A stretch of 64,000 bases of DNA, taken from contig PQWQ01000024.1 in NCBI GenBank assembly GCA_002943765.1, positions 64,501 to 128,500 of the forward strand, read 5' to 3'. The notes under the pieces were generated by a model. That model ran no database searches, was not told the DNA's origin, and saw only the letters and a program-made list of their open reading frames with translations. Positions 26,401 through 37,818 of this stretch are shown here, in pieces. The stretch comes from Psoroptes ovis (taxonomy: Eukaryota; Arthropoda; Arachnida; Sarcoptiformes; Psoroptidae). Positions within the stretch are counted from its first letter, which is position 1, and each line of letters opens with the position of its first letter. Made by a program: the position numbers and the translations under genes.

Positions 26401-27465
26401 CAATAATATATTCTCTGGTTTCAAATCTAAATGTATTATAGATTTTTCATCATGTAAATAAACGACTGCACTCAATAATTGTCTCAGTAAATAAATGGCT
26501 TCTGATTCATTGAGAAATTCTTGTTCATTTATATAATCTTGTAATTCGCCACCTTTCATCCTATTTAAATGAAGAAAAATGCATTTAAATCGAAATTATT
26601 TAAGCGGGAAATGACTTACAATTCAAACACCAATATTACTTGATGAATATCTTCGAATATATCGAATAATTTGATTACATTAACATGATTCAAATTGGAT
26701 AGAATATCAATTTCTAATTCAATATCTTCAATTTTTTGTCCCATACGACCAAAACGACTTTTACGTATGAATTTCGCTGCCAATTCTTCGCAGGTATCGA
26801 TTCGAACGCATCGTTTTACAATCGCAAATTTACCACTATGAGATTGGGGAAAATATAAAAGATTATTTCATAAAACAGTAAAATAATCACTTTATCAAAC
26901 GGACCAAGTGTCCAAGGAAATGATAATCTGAAAAATTTTAATACAATTATCATCATTTAAGATTACTGTACACACACATTTATCCCTATCCTGTCATTGT
27001 CTTTGTTCACATGTCAATTCTATGAATTCGTGACTTTATGACATTATATCTCTTGAGAACTAATTTATATCAATTATAGATCAAATGATGATAATCCCTA
27101 TGCATGGCCATCACTGCATCAGAGCTTAAATGATACAATTTCAAAGATCAATTTAATCATCATTTTGTGAAAATTTAAACTCTTTACTGGCCCTAAATTA
27201 TGTCATTTTGATGGAATTAAGTTTTTGCGAGAATTATTTGGGATAATTACCTGCCAATTTCTTCCCCAATCTCATAATAATCATTGAATGATGATAATGG
27301 TCGCCTTTGAATCATTTTCGTAGATGTTTGCATTGTTTTTGTTGAAGAATTTTTCAATGATATTATTGATCCAATCGAATCATTTTGATCATTATTTTTT
27401 ACAACAATATGACCACCATTATCATTGGTCGATATTGTCAATGTTGTTAATGGTTTTGGTGCCAT
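11445..27465 (-). CDS. DAPK1: Death-associated protein kinase 1: kinase, ankyrin repeats, ROC-COR, death domain
   Basis: Ca2+/calmodulin-regulated Ser/Thr kinase of cell death and autophagy, 15 exons and 1744 residues. Exons: 27251-27465, 26620-26835, 26283-26560, 26149-26224, 25931-26089, 25713-25875, 25221-25640, 17494-17607, 16210-16308, 15525-15623, 15276-15374, 15111-15209, 14634-14732, 11445-14543. (Fourteen listed here; a further exon at 20459-21046 is optional and described separately.) The kinase has GSGKFAIV, Lys93 in AAKF, HLDLKPEN with Asp189, DFG at 213-215 and TPEFIAPEI. A basic CaM-binding-like segment follows (RRRWKTSIY... to RRLKSLL). Six ankyrin exons and about three more repeats in the last exon lead to the ROC P-loop FGHSGVGKS (about 894-901), a COR region and a C-terminal death-domain-like region after LLDPPESFGRDWC. 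It is about 300 residues longer than human DAPK1, through Asn/Ser-rich loops. Confidence 0.93.
17748..17866. repeat. CAGGG-terminus foldback element, degraded copy 2
   Basis: Decayed and shortened copy of the family seen at 8936-9086. The left end reads CACAGTAATTAAAGTTTCAA and the right end AAAATTTAAAACCTTGTA. The internal units (CATAGTTTTAAAGTTTTATT, AAACTACGTAATTCAATTTT) are recognisable but diverged. Confidence 0.6.
18702..18786 (-). repeat. Mariner-like miniature element, subfamily A
   Basis: Inverted-repeat element flanked by TA. It starts TTAGGCTGTACGGAAAGTTT and ends ACTTTACGGACAACAGTCTAA. The arm with GATTTTCATGAGCAACTC comes first, so it lies in the reverse orientation relative to most copies. 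It sits in the DAPK1 intron. Confidence 0.8.
20459..21046 (-). CDS. Possible alternative first exon of DAPK1 (kinase-less isoform)
   Basis: Open frame of 196 codons from an ATG in good context (AAAAATGTCC) to a donor GTGAGT at 20453-20458. It ends in phase 0, so it splices in frame to the ankyrin exon at 17607, which also starts in phase 0. The encoded sequence is low-complexity (Asn, His, Met, Asp and Tyr runs) and has no domain I recognise. Upstream in the same frame there is a TGA just beyond 21094, and the only AG sites between it and the ATG lack a pyrimidine tract, so an internal cassette exon is less likely than an alternative first exon. Such a transcript would encode ankyrin, ROC-COR and death regions without the kinase. 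It could also be a chance ORF; the long trinucleotide-repeat content makes an accidental open frame easier. Confidence 0.4.
22560..22639. repeat. Mariner-like miniature element, subfamily B
   Basis: An 80-bp element with termini TTAGGTTGTCCGCAAAGTTT and AACTTTTCGGACAATCTAA. Unlike subfamily A, both arms carry the TTGCCGG/TTGGCAAG type of inner sequence, with ATATCGTAGAAAATC in the middle. It sits in the DAPK1 intron. Confidence 0.8.
22937..23018 (+). repeat. Mariner-like miniature element, subfamily A, right end damaged
   Basis: It starts TTAGACTGTTGTCCGAAAAG with the GTTCATTCGGCTTAATC arm first and has the CATGAAAATCGGCC arm second. The right terminus reads GGACAACCAAG rather than CCTAA, so the last bases have diverged or were lost. 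Confidence 0.78.
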
Positions 27466-28638
27466 TCTATGTTAATTTTAATTATGATGAACCATTTAGC
27501 GATCTGTTTTTGTTTATGTCATGATTATAAATACGGAAATTTAGTGAATTATTTATTTAAATAATTAAAAAATGAATGATTTTCATATGAAAAGGATTAG
27601 ATAATCAAGTCCAGAAGCAAACAAATGAAGCAATACTTTCAAATTTAGCCCATTCAAACAGTCAAACAATGTTTTTGTGTTTGAAAATGTGATTTTCAAT
27701 GATGACGATTGCAAAAACAATTGATCTTTGATCGATATTTATTTCGATTTGTGCTTGGATTCATTCAAAAACGATGATAACACAGGTATCGAATCTAATT
27801 CCCATTGGCTTACTAGTGGATAACACACAATCACCACTGATATCAAATGATGACAATGATCAATCAGAGAAAAAATATGACACAGAAAATAAAACCAAAA
27901 ATATTCACATTGAATTAAATTGATTTTCACACATGTTTTTAGCAGCATTTGTATTATTTCAAACTATTGATTTCTAAAAAAGTCATTGATAAGTGAGAAA
28001 AATGAAATTGACTCGAAATTAAGAAAAATTCAAGGTATTTATGTTAATATAGCGCGTGTGTATTTCGTTGAATAAAACTTTGAAATCAACTTCGTGATTG
28101 ACGACGAATAACAATGAAAAATTAATGATGATTCGATTTTCGAATCAATACATCATTATTTTATTTCATCATTAAAAATCAAAAATTCATGATTGATGGT
28201 CATTATTTTCCCTTAATGAATGAAATGAATTGATTCAATTTCAAATTTATAAATTGATTCAAAGTTATTTGAAACAAAACAAACAAAAAACAATCAAAAA
28301 AATTATTGCAATTTTCAACGGAGATGTAACATAGAGGTTGATGTGTAGATATGTCATTCATTGAGCTTTTGCGGAACACTTTCATTTTGGATAATTAATT
28401 ATCATGAATATTTGGATGCAAATTGTAGTGAAAAGTCACAGCGAATATTTCAACAAATGGAAAATTCAGGTCCATAATAATCATTGAAATGCATCTCAAT
28501 TAAATTTCAATTATTTCAACATCTTTAATAACTGTCTTCAAAAAAAGTGAATGAAGCATCAAGTGAGATTATTATCAAAAAGTTTGTAAATGATAATAAT
28601 CAGCAGCTTCCATCATTTCCATATTTTTTTTGAAATAA

Positions 28639-28722
28639 TTAGGTTGTCCGGAAAGTTTTGGCCGATTTTCATTAACAACTCTATTCGATTAAGCGGAATG
28701 AACTTTTCGGACAACAGCCTAA
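28639..28722 (-). repeat. Mariner-like miniature element, subfamily A
   Basis: Reverse-orientation copy starting TTAGGTTGTCCGGAAAGTTT and ending AACTTTTCGGACAACAGCCTAA. The GGCCGATTTTCATTAACAAC arm comes first and the GATTAAGCGGAATGAAC arm second. Confidence 0.82.
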
Positions 28723-29539
28723 TATTTTCAATACAAGAACCGGAACCTTTTTGAGACCATGTTGCTGCTGATGATCAATTGTTTGAATGAATTAATGATG
28801 ATCTAAAAATAAAATACACACACATTTCTTATGGGCTAAAACTCTAAACACACACAGAGTAGTAAATCTTGATGGTAATTATCATCATAATTAAAATGAA
28901 ATCTCAAAAAATAATAATAAAACAATGACATATTTAAAGGTATGTCCACCACCACCATGCTACATCATACAACATCATTTATTGTGAACATAAGAACAAA
29001 GTGTAATTTTCATTTTTAGACAATTTATTATCATCTTTGACGACGTAAAAAAATTACCGTAAATCGGATTCAAATGGATATATCATTCATCATATCATTC
29101 ACTTGTAGATGCTTGCTGAATGCTTATTTATCGAAATAATCTCTAGTGGAATTAGACCAAATTTTCATGTGAAATTATTTTTCTTGTCCATATAAAATAT
29201 TCACTTTTATTTCTTTTGTTTTGTTTCGAAAAAACACTAAATTATCACTTAATGCTTGGATATTTGCCTGTCATTGTTGTTTGGGTCACATGAATTGAAC
29301 AAAATCTCTGAGCACAATGTTAGACAAAATATCACAGTCAAAAATCAAATAAAATAAATAATTTTTACAGCATCTAGTAGTAAAAGGTTCAAAGGTTATA
29401 CATTTTTATATAAAAATTTATGTGAAGGTCTATGGATATTTGGCAAAAATAAAAATAGCCACAACAAATGCAAATGATTTTGATGGAAAATTCAACATTT
29501 TTTGCATATTTGATTGTTTCTGTGATAGAAAATCATTTA

Positions 29540-29619
29540 TTAAGCTGTCCGATAAGTTCTTGCCGATTTTCTAATAATTCCTTACAATATAATCGGCAAA
29601 AACTTTCCGGACAACCTAA
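29540..29619. repeat. Mariner-like miniature element, subfamily B
   Basis: It starts TTAAGCTGTCCGATAAGTTC and ends AACTTTCCGGACAACCTAA. Both inner arms are of the TTGCCGATT / AATCGGCAA type, with a TTACAATATAATC centre. Confidence 0.8.
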
Positions 29620-30236
29620 TAGAATCGAGTCTCTGCTTGTGTTGAACGACAATTTGATAATCATAACAATCAAATCAAACACAAACTAGCTTGGCTACCA
29701 CAGCAACAATTGAGAGGAAATTGTAAATAAATATTTTGCTGATTCATGTTCGTGTAAACAAATTGATTAGACGTGTGTGTGTTCAAGACTGTTTAGGCTG
29801 TTCAAAATTGATCAAAATTGGCCAAAAAAATCGAAATCGAAATTGATTTGAAATTACAAAACACCAAATAATGTTGACCATTGATCGAATTGAACAACAT
29901 TGACCTTATTGTTTTTGATGAAATATTTTGTTTGTTTCAAAATAATTGAAGACTTAATTGCTCATCATCAATTGATTGATCCCAATTGATTGATTGATTT
30001 GATCGAATAAATACTCAAAATATAATCAAATTGATGCATATAATCAATCGATATCGATTGATATATTGATTGATCAATGTCACACACACACTAATAATTC
30101 AAATATTTTGAAATGAATTATAATTTTGATTCGAATCTAAATTGAAGTGAATTTCAAATTTCATTCCACTAAAACACACTAATCCAAAATAAAGGATTGA
30201 AAATATTTCAACAGTCAAATAACAATTTCAAATAGG

Positions 30237-30316
30237 AAAATGCGGTGTATGTGTTTCAATCGATCAATTTGAATAATTTGAATTGAATCGATTGAAACAC
30301 ACATACACCGCATTTT
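30237..30316. repeat. Isolated long hairpin, 28-30 bp arms
   Basis: The left arm 30237-30264 is the inverse of the right arm 30287-30316 except for one extra AC dinucleotide in a CA run; the loop is about 22 bases and itself partly pairs (CAATT/AATTG). The arm begins AAAATGCGGTGTATGTGTTT. No second copy is seen in the window, so it does not belong to the local miniature elements. A transcript would fold into an about 80-nt hairpin. Confidence 0.75.
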
Positions 30317-32246
30317 CTGAATTGTCAAATTTGAATTATATTCAACAAACACAGCGATTGACCCGCTTCTTCACTTTTTCGCTGAAGAAATGATCTAAAT
30401 CTTTTGATGATGACAATCTGGAACAATTCAGTCAAAAAACACAAAATTGTCTTTTGACTAAATTTGGCGAATTTTTCAAATTAGATTTGAATTAGTTTAA
30501 ATCTCCTCCGAATTTGAATTTATGTCAAATCAAATGTGAAATTTTTGAAAAAAAATTAAAATTAAAATTCAATTCATTTATCTGTCTAAGACACACTTAA
30601 AAATGTAACTCATGATTTAATTTCCCTATTTCATCAGATTGCACTGAAAATATTTGCACGTCTTTTGACAGAAATAATTTAGTCGAAAAAATGCGTTAGC
30701 TGAGAGCAATTGAAATCTTATATGGAAAAAAAGAGTTATGATTTTGCATTTTTAATACAAACACAATGAAAGTACTGAAAATGAATTCAAATCAAATGAA
30801 TTTTTCGGCTGAAAAATCTTTGGACTAGTTGAATGTTGCGATATTCTTAGAATCATATTTTGAAGATCAATCGATTACCGAGCAATTCAGACATATTAAT
30901 GATCGTTTAAAAGACAATTCAATCAACCAACCGAATCTGTCTCTCTCTGATAACTGTTGTGGCTGCTTTGCTTTTGCAAAGGTTAATGGCATCTATTTTG
31001 CAAGTATTGATGGCAAAGGTAAAATTTTCAATTTTCAAAAAAAACTTGAAATGTCAAATTCTACGACGACAAACTATTCATATATAAATTGATATGAATC
31101 CACAGATAAAAAGTAATTTTCTGGTTATTTACACTTACTTATTCATCATTAAAAAATTATTCAAACCTTTTCATAGATCTCAGACGGTGGATCATTCAGA
31201 AAAATGAATTGAATTGCCATTAATGAAATGAATAGAAACATATCAAATATCATTTCCCATATCATGTATTATTCAATATGCTCGAAGGATGAATTATTAG
31301 ACGACACATTATTCAAATAATATACAGACATACACACACACAAACACATCATTAAAACATCGGGATAAATATTAGTTTATGGGCTATAGTTTACTTAGTT
31401 TCCTCAATAAGAAAAAATTTGTCTACTGGGAAAAATTTCTGAGAATTTAATGATGATAATCAAATTCAAATGGTGATTGTATTCGGATTTTCAAAGTTTT
31501 TCAAAGTTTAATGTCCGTTTGTTGTGCTTTGACATTTGCATTTCAAATTCAAATTCAAATGGCCAAAAGAAATTTTCGCTTATTTCTTTCAAAAGCTTGG
31601 CAATGAACTTTTACATTGAATTTCTCTCAGGTAACTCACACCGGGTCAAACAAATAATGGAAACAACAAATATTTGATGAACAAAACAAAACAAACCAAA
31701 CAACAAACAGACGAAATACTTTGACTGAATAAAGTTGCTGCACTTGTCGGTGGTGCCAATGTATCAATGCATGCATACATATTGAAATGGCTCCCCATTT
31801 GAATGTCGCCTAGGTGATTTGATGAAATAATAATGATTAAGTTGCAATTGGAAATAATTAAACTGCAATCACAATAACAATGATTGAAAATGTATAATTG
31901 CAGGTATACAGCCCTAAACCTATTCATCATTACTAAGGCTATTACTCATCAAGCAATATGCAAATACAGTATACAAATGATATCATCATCGAAACCCTTT
32001 GAAAATTGAAAAGATGCATTCAAATTAAATGCAGAATGTTACCTACAAGCACAATGAACTTGACCTTTTCACTTAACGAATTTTGTTTCTAAGAAAATAA
32101 ACTATAAACTTAATAATTTTGCTGTTGTACGATGTGTACCAGTTGATGTTTCAATTTAAATAATTTGAAAAATAAGATCGGAATTGTCAATTTCATTCAA
32201 GGATTGTTTCACAGAAACAATTCGTTATTTAATAGTTTTTTATGTG

Positions 32247-32289
32247 CATTTAAATATGTTTAATTGTACACATTAAACATATTTAAATG
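32247..32289. repeat. Perfect 18-bp hairpin with 7-base loop
   Basis: CATTTAAATATGTTTAAT (32247-32264), loop TGTACAC, then the exact inverse at 32272-32289. It lies in gene-free DNA. AT-rich sequence makes short palindromes common, but 18 of 18 pairs is longer than the background palindromes here. Confidence 0.7.
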
Positions 32290-32632
32290 GGCCATTGTTT
32301 AGACATTACAATGATGATGATGAATTAAGATAAGAAAATTAGAAAATTTGAATTAAAATTTTTTGGAAAAATTAACTCAATGAATCACATCAATTAATGA
32401 TGATGATTGAATGTGAAACGTTTTGTAAAAATTGTTTCGTCTTAAAACATAAAAATTAACGGATACTTAGTGTGCCAAAGACCAAGGCATAAATTCTCAA
32501 GGAAGAAATTAAGAAGCTTCAAAAAAAAACAAAGATAATTTCTTTGAATTGCTTGGACAATTCAATTCAAAAAAATAAGAACAATAAAACTGTTCGAGGA
32601 TCAAACAGTCAGAACAATAACAATTATTCTAT

Positions 32633-32716
32633 TTAGCTGGTTATCTGAAAAGTTCATTCGGCTTAATTAATAGAATTCCTCATGAAAATCGGCCAAAACT
32701 TTACGGACAACCAATA
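32633..32716 (+). repeat. Mariner-like miniature element, subfamily A, diverged
   Basis: It starts TTAGCTGGTTATCTGAAAAG, followed by the CATTCGGCTTAATTAATAGA arm and the CATGAAAATCGGCCAAAAC arm. The right end reads TTACGGACAACCAATAA. The left terminus has several substitutions. Confidence 0.75.
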
Positions 32717-32856
32717 ATATTTTTGAGATTATCATATTAAATGATTAATATTCACTGTCGCTTGTGTTATTCGTTGCTTGACCACAGTTTTTCGAATAAA
32801 TAAATGATAACATTGAATAATTATAATAAAAATAATAATCGAGAAAATAACGAGGA

Positions 32857-32881
<25 letters not shown>
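32857..32881. repeat. TC dinucleotide microsatellite
   Basis: About 12 uninterrupted TC units followed by TGTGTATG. Likely length-polymorphic. Confidence 0.95.
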
Positions 32882-32887
<6 letters not shown>

Positions 32888-34792
32888 GTAAAATTTGAAC
32901 TTTAATTGAACAACAAAAAATATAACAAAATTGGATCATCAAAATGTTGTTATATACTTCAATAGAAGTCTATTTTACTCCAATGTGCTTGTTGAATAGA
33001 TGCACATCAGCATCATCATCATCATCATCAATTGTTATCATTAAAAGCAACAACAACAAGCAGATGTTTTGTTGTTGTTATGGTTATGGTGTGTGCTGTT
33101 GCTGTTTTAGTTATTTTTTGATTCAATTCAAGTTGGCCGAATCAAATTCGAGAAATAAAAAAAAAAAAAAAAACATATGTACATCATTGAATAAATATGC
33201 ATTCAAATTGCATATTCGAAACTGATTCAAACAAACACTGATATTTTCCTCATCAAATTTTCGATCTGAAACATGTCATAGATACATTTTCAATGATTCG
33301 ATTTGTTACCTTGGCCAAAACCGATTCGGATTCATTCATATTTCGATCATGTGTTCATTAGATTCATTTTTTATGCACTCGAAAACATGTCAAATATTAT
33401 TGATATCATAATCTTTAATAGGATTTATTCATTGAATACTCGTATTCGATGAATTTTTAAGAAAAAAAACATCTTAAAGATTATGTATTCAAATGACTTA
33501 TTCATTTATTGTTTCACTCAGACTGAAATCAATCATTGAAATTGATTGAAAAAACCGGGCGTTTTGTTCGATGAATACTGACTTACAACAACACATCAAT
33601 AAGATTGATCAAATAAATTGATAAAAACATAATCATCGGATTATTATTATTATTATTATTAATGCTATTTAGTATGTATGGATTCGAATTCATTCAAAAC
33701 AACAAAACAGAGATGATTATGTCACGATTAACAAGACAATGATAATGAACAAATCAATCATTTTCATAAATGAATGAATGCTTGAAATCATGATTGATTG
33801 ATTTATATTTTGATTTGTTTTCAAAAAAAAAAAAAAAAATTTTTTTAAATGAAAATCATAGAACTTACCGGAATCAAATGCAATTTTTCAGGATTGAATT
33901 TATCAAAATTTTAAACGAATATAGCAACAAATGAAACGATCGTTGAAGAATTTCATTTCAGTTTTGAATTTAAATTGAAAATGAACACATGAAATTCAAA
34001 ACAAATTGTCATTTAAACAATGGAATTTTCATCATAAAAATTCATCATCATCATGAATCAATGAATGGTGCACCATGAAAAAAAGGAGAATTTTCTATTG
34101 TTAATTTGATGACCGAATCATCAAAACAACTGGACAACAATTAAAACAATAAAATACAATTCTTAATGAATGAATATACTAACAAACAAATCTAAGATGA
34201 AATGTTTGATGAATTTGAATTGTTGTATTTGAATTCAATGATGATGATCTTTTATTCATTCATTCAATGATGATAATGTCTATGGAAAAAATATGTTTAA
34301 TACAAAATACACAGCAAACACACAAACAATCAAGTGAATATCTCTCTTTGATTTTTCTCGGATATTTTCAAAGTATTATTTCGATTGTAAATGGTATAAT
34401 TCAACATATCATATGAACATCACTGAATACTAACAATTCATCGTGATGATATTGTGTGTGAATGGCTTTTCTGTCTCTCTCATTGATGAATAAACACTTG
34501 GTAAAATATTTCTTCTCTTCACAATTGAATGTTTGGAGTCTAAGACGTTTCTTGTTTTTTTAATGATATTTGTATACAATTTTAATAGATTCTACGGATC
34601 TTGAAAAGCACAAAATACAACAAAATGAAAATAATGTTTATTCATTTTCAAATGTTGGAATGTTTGTGTGTGATGTGATGTGTCTGCTGTGTGAGCACAA
34701 AACAATTTCAAAACAAATTTTGAAAATAAAAATCAGCTGTTTTTTGGATGCTTTTTTGAATATATTTTTTGAAAATAAAATTTATTCATTAC

Positions 34793-34951
34793 AGGATTTC
34801 AAGTTTCAATTCGTAGTTTTAAAATTAATTTTCATAGTTTCCAAGTTGATTTTCGTTGTTTTGAAAGCAATTTTATATTTTAAAATTATGAAATTCAATT
34901 TTAAAACTACGAAAATCAATTTTAAAATCCTGAATTAAAACTTGAAATCCT
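34793..34951. repeat. CAGGG-terminus foldback element, copy 3
   Basis: It begins CAGGATTTCAAGTTTCAATT and ends AAAACTTGAAATCCTA. Several internal units of the TTCGTAGTTTTAAAATTAAT type are present in both arms. An ORF running through it is an artefact of the repeat units. Confidence 0.78.
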
Positions 34952-35556
34952 ATATTATCGTCAGTTTTTGTTATGAATATTTAAAAAATATTGAAAAAAT
35001 ATGCACACATTTGAACAATGAATGGATGGACGGAAAAATCATGCATTCACATTTGAATTGAATATGTACTGAGTGAATTGAATAAAAATATATCTGCATT
35101 TCTTGCATTCAAAAAACATCTCATCGAACTTCTTGTTCTTGGCTTCCACATTGAATAGCGTACAATATAAGTAAAGCATTTGTAAAGTAAAACACATAAA
35201 AGTTGAATAACCAGTCGACCATCAACCAAAAAATGTAATATCAATAATAATACAAATTCATGGAAAAAAAATTATTATAAGAAAACATACACACAGACTA
35301 ACAAATAATAACAAAATAATAAATAAATGTTATCTCAGTTATAAATTGATTCATCGATTATTTATCTTTGGGTTACTTTTTCAATACTCATAGACATTTT
35401 AATAATGAATTTGAGAAAATTGAGACAAAATAATTTCCTTCACGAATCCAATCAAATCAAATCAGATGATCATTGAAAGAATCGAATTAGACATTGCTAC
35501 CGAAATTGATTGTTATTCAATTGCAAACATCAAATAGAATTTGCAGAAATAATCTA

Positions 35557-35637
35557 TTAGGTTGTCCGAAAAGTTCATTCCTATTAATCAATAGAGTTGC
35601 CACATGAAAATCGGCCAGAACTTTCCGGACAATCTAA
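35557..35637 (+). repeat. Mariner-like miniature element, subfamily A
   Basis: It starts TTAGGTTGTCCGAAAAGTTC and ends AACTTTCCGGACAATCTAA. The inner left arm reads ATTCCTATTAATCAATAGAG, a small divergence from the CGGCTTAATC form. Confidence 0.82.
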
Positions 35638-36159
35638 TAGAATTATTATGAGATATTATCTTTAAGAAAAAAATGATGTGATAATATCATTGTAAATTGC
35701 TCGAAATTGTCTCAAAATAAACTATTTTTCAATATAAAGATTGATTTATTTTCAACTTGAGCAAACAAGCATTGCTTATTTGAATACAGGCAGAACCATA
35801 ATAAATGTGAATACATTTGTCATCATTTTTCATCGATGATTATCAAACTGATTTCGATCATTTTTTTCAATTTTTCTTCGAAAAAATTTCTTGACATTAA
35901 GGATTCAAAATTGGAGTATCTGGCCATATTTGATCATCGAATAGAATCTTTGATCAAATATGTTCGATTTGGAAACATAACTGACTGATCTAATTTCGTT
36001 ACAAAAAATGATTTATTTTAGTGTTTTTTGACTGCTAAAATAGTGTTTTCATATGAATTTTCTAAACAGAAAAATGTGTTTTTCTTAGATTAATTTCTAA
36101 GATTCGATCAAAATAAAAATTTCCAAATAATTTCTCATCAGAAATTTTTTGAAAAAATA

Positions 36160-36243
36160 TTAGGCTGTTGTCCCAAAAGTTGATTCGGCTTAATCAATCG
36201 GAGTTGTACATGAAAATCGGCCAAAACTTCTCGGACAATCTAA
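36160..36243 (+). repeat. Mariner-like miniature element, subfamily A
   Basis: TTAGGCTGTTGTCCCAAAAG start, CGGCTTAATCAATCGGAGTT arm, ACATGAAAATCGGCCAAAAC arm, CGGACAATCTAA end, TA flanks. Confidence 0.82.
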
Positions 36244-36867
36244 TATATTTTCATCTTAAAAAAGTCATAAAAAATTGTAATTTCAAATTATCATCTGATC
36301 ATATTTGTTGATCATTGTTATTTGTTGTTCATCATCATTATTATTCGTCAAAAGATAATAATAAACTTATATGGCAACAATAATAAACAATAGGATTAAA
36401 TGAAATGAAATAATAATTTCTTAATTTTCAAAAAAAAAAATTCAAGGTTTCCCTGAAGATTTCAAGGTGTGTTGCTGGTACATTTCATTTCATTTTTTAT
36501 TGCTACGATTGTTTGTTCTCTTATTCGAATTCTACATTGGGACAATTAGTTTTGAAATTTTATTAGTTTGAAAAATTCAAAAATTTTGCAATATCTTAGT
36601 CATGAACTAACGATAACAAAATTATTTATGACATGCACATGTGCAAGAATTAATGATAAGATTATTGTTTTTCTCAAATTTGTCATATTCTTTCTAGGAC
36701 CACTTGTTTGTCCTTGAACAAATACAATAAAGGGTTGTATTGTATGGTTATCAGGTGATGATAAGCAACGTTTATCATAGAAGGTACCTATTCTGTATTA
36801 GAAAAAGGTGTGTCATAAACATACCTTTGAACTTACTAACCTTAAGAATTTTGGTGAAATTTTTCCA

Positions 36868-36875
36868 TATAAATA
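36868..36875 (+). promoter_or_regulatory. TATA box of the small secreted-protein gene
   Basis: TATAAATA lies 138 bases upstream of the start codon at 37013, in a small GC-richer context (CCATATAAATATGGGCC). A start of transcription near 36900 would give a 5' UTR of about 110 bases. It is a clean TATA match in front of a short highly organised gene, but AT-rich DNA gives frequent chance matches. Confidence 0.45.
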
Positions 36876-37012
36876 TGGGCCATGATTTTCAATATTTTTC
36901 ATCATAATTCGATACCAATCAATACATTGATCAATAAGTCAAATATTGAAATCGAAAAAATTCATTTGAAAATCTTTGAAAAATCAATCAAATTCATTTT
37001 AACAAATTCAAA

Positions 37013-37430
37013 ATGAAATTCAATACTGCTTTGGTATGTATTATTGATTGTGTTATTAATATTGCAGTTTCAATAATAATCAATTTACTTTTCGATTCCC
37101 GAATAGATCTCATCATTGGTAATCATTTTGACCATTTCAGCCATCATTCCTGATGTTGAATCGACCATAAGCACAGTGGTTAGCTTAGGACAAAGCCTGA
37201 TAAATGCTGGTCGTCAATATCGTCAACATCAACAGTTATTGAACCGAATGGGACAATATAATCAACAACAATCGCAAATGATGAGCCAATTTTTCCCGAA
37301 TCTTCAACAACCGGCCAATCCAAATGGTAACAATCAAAATAATTTGGCTAAAGATGCAATAATGAGTGCTGGAAAATGGCTGTTACAAAGTGGATATTTC
37401 GGTAATGTTGCTGCAATGGCTGGCCGTTAA
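37013..37430 (+). CDS. Small secreted protein, unknown function
   Basis: Two exons, 37013-37033 and 37107-37430, separated by a 73-base intron (donor GTATGT, acceptor CCGAATAG), encode 114 residues. Without the first exon the frame lacks a proper signal peptide; with it the protein starts MKFNTALISSLVIILTISA, a textbook cleavable signal sequence ending near residue 22. The mature part has a hydrophobic/Ser-Thr stretch (STVVSLGQSLINAG), a Gln/Arg/His-rich middle with QQQSQMMSQ, an Asn/Pro/Gln patch, and an amphipathic tail with AIMSAGKWLLQSGYFGN. There are no cysteines, so it is not a disulfide-rich peptide. A TATA-like box lies upstream and an AATAAA at 37509-37514 downstream. I recognise no family; a secreted structural, silk-like or antimicrobial-type peptide would fit, but none is shown. 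Confidence 0.7.
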
Positions 37431-37818
37431 TAATTGTTATCGATTCATTTTTAATATCTTTGATAATTTGAAATTGACATGTGATAATTCTTATTTTTGT
37501 AAAATTAAAATAAATTTACTTTCAAATACTATTTGCTAAGTGATTTGTGTTGCTGTTGTTGTTTATTCAATGCTTTTATCGGTGTTCGAATACGAACACG
37601 ATATGTTGATGAATGTTTTTGTTCAGTACAACAAAATGTGATGAACAAAAACCAAATTAAAATGATTGAGAGTGTAATTATAAAATTAATCATTTCAGTA
37701 AAAATCGAATCATTATTATTGTTCATGATTGAATCATAATCAAATCCACAATTTCATAGAAATTCGAATAAAATTTCAATTTTAAATAAGCATTTGAATC
37801 GAACACGACATAATCGAA

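Larger units (their letters stand above)
27466..36867. other. 9.4-kb gene-free region upstream of DAPK1
   Basis: No convincing gene was found on either strand. The longest ORFs (about 120 codons at 34570-34938) run through a foldback repeat and are not coding. The region contains five mariner-like miniature elements, one foldback element, two isolated hairpins (30237-30316, 32247-32289), a CT microsatellite and A/T runs. The DAPK1 promoter should lie near its left edge. Confidence 0.6.

Noticed and set aside
25221..27465. Kinase exons as a stand-alone kinase gene
   Set aside because: The last kinase-side exon ends at a clear GTAAGT donor in phase 0, not at a stop. The ankyrin-ROC-death exons on the same strand are exactly the rest of DAPK1.
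30829..31092. 87-codon ORF with a Cys-Cys-Gly-Cys motif
   Set aside because: It begins at TTG, and the motif is too short to support a family. No neighbours or regulatory context.
34570..34938. 122-codon ORF
   Set aside because: Half of it is the translated foldback repeat unit; the frame is open because the units lack stops in that phase.
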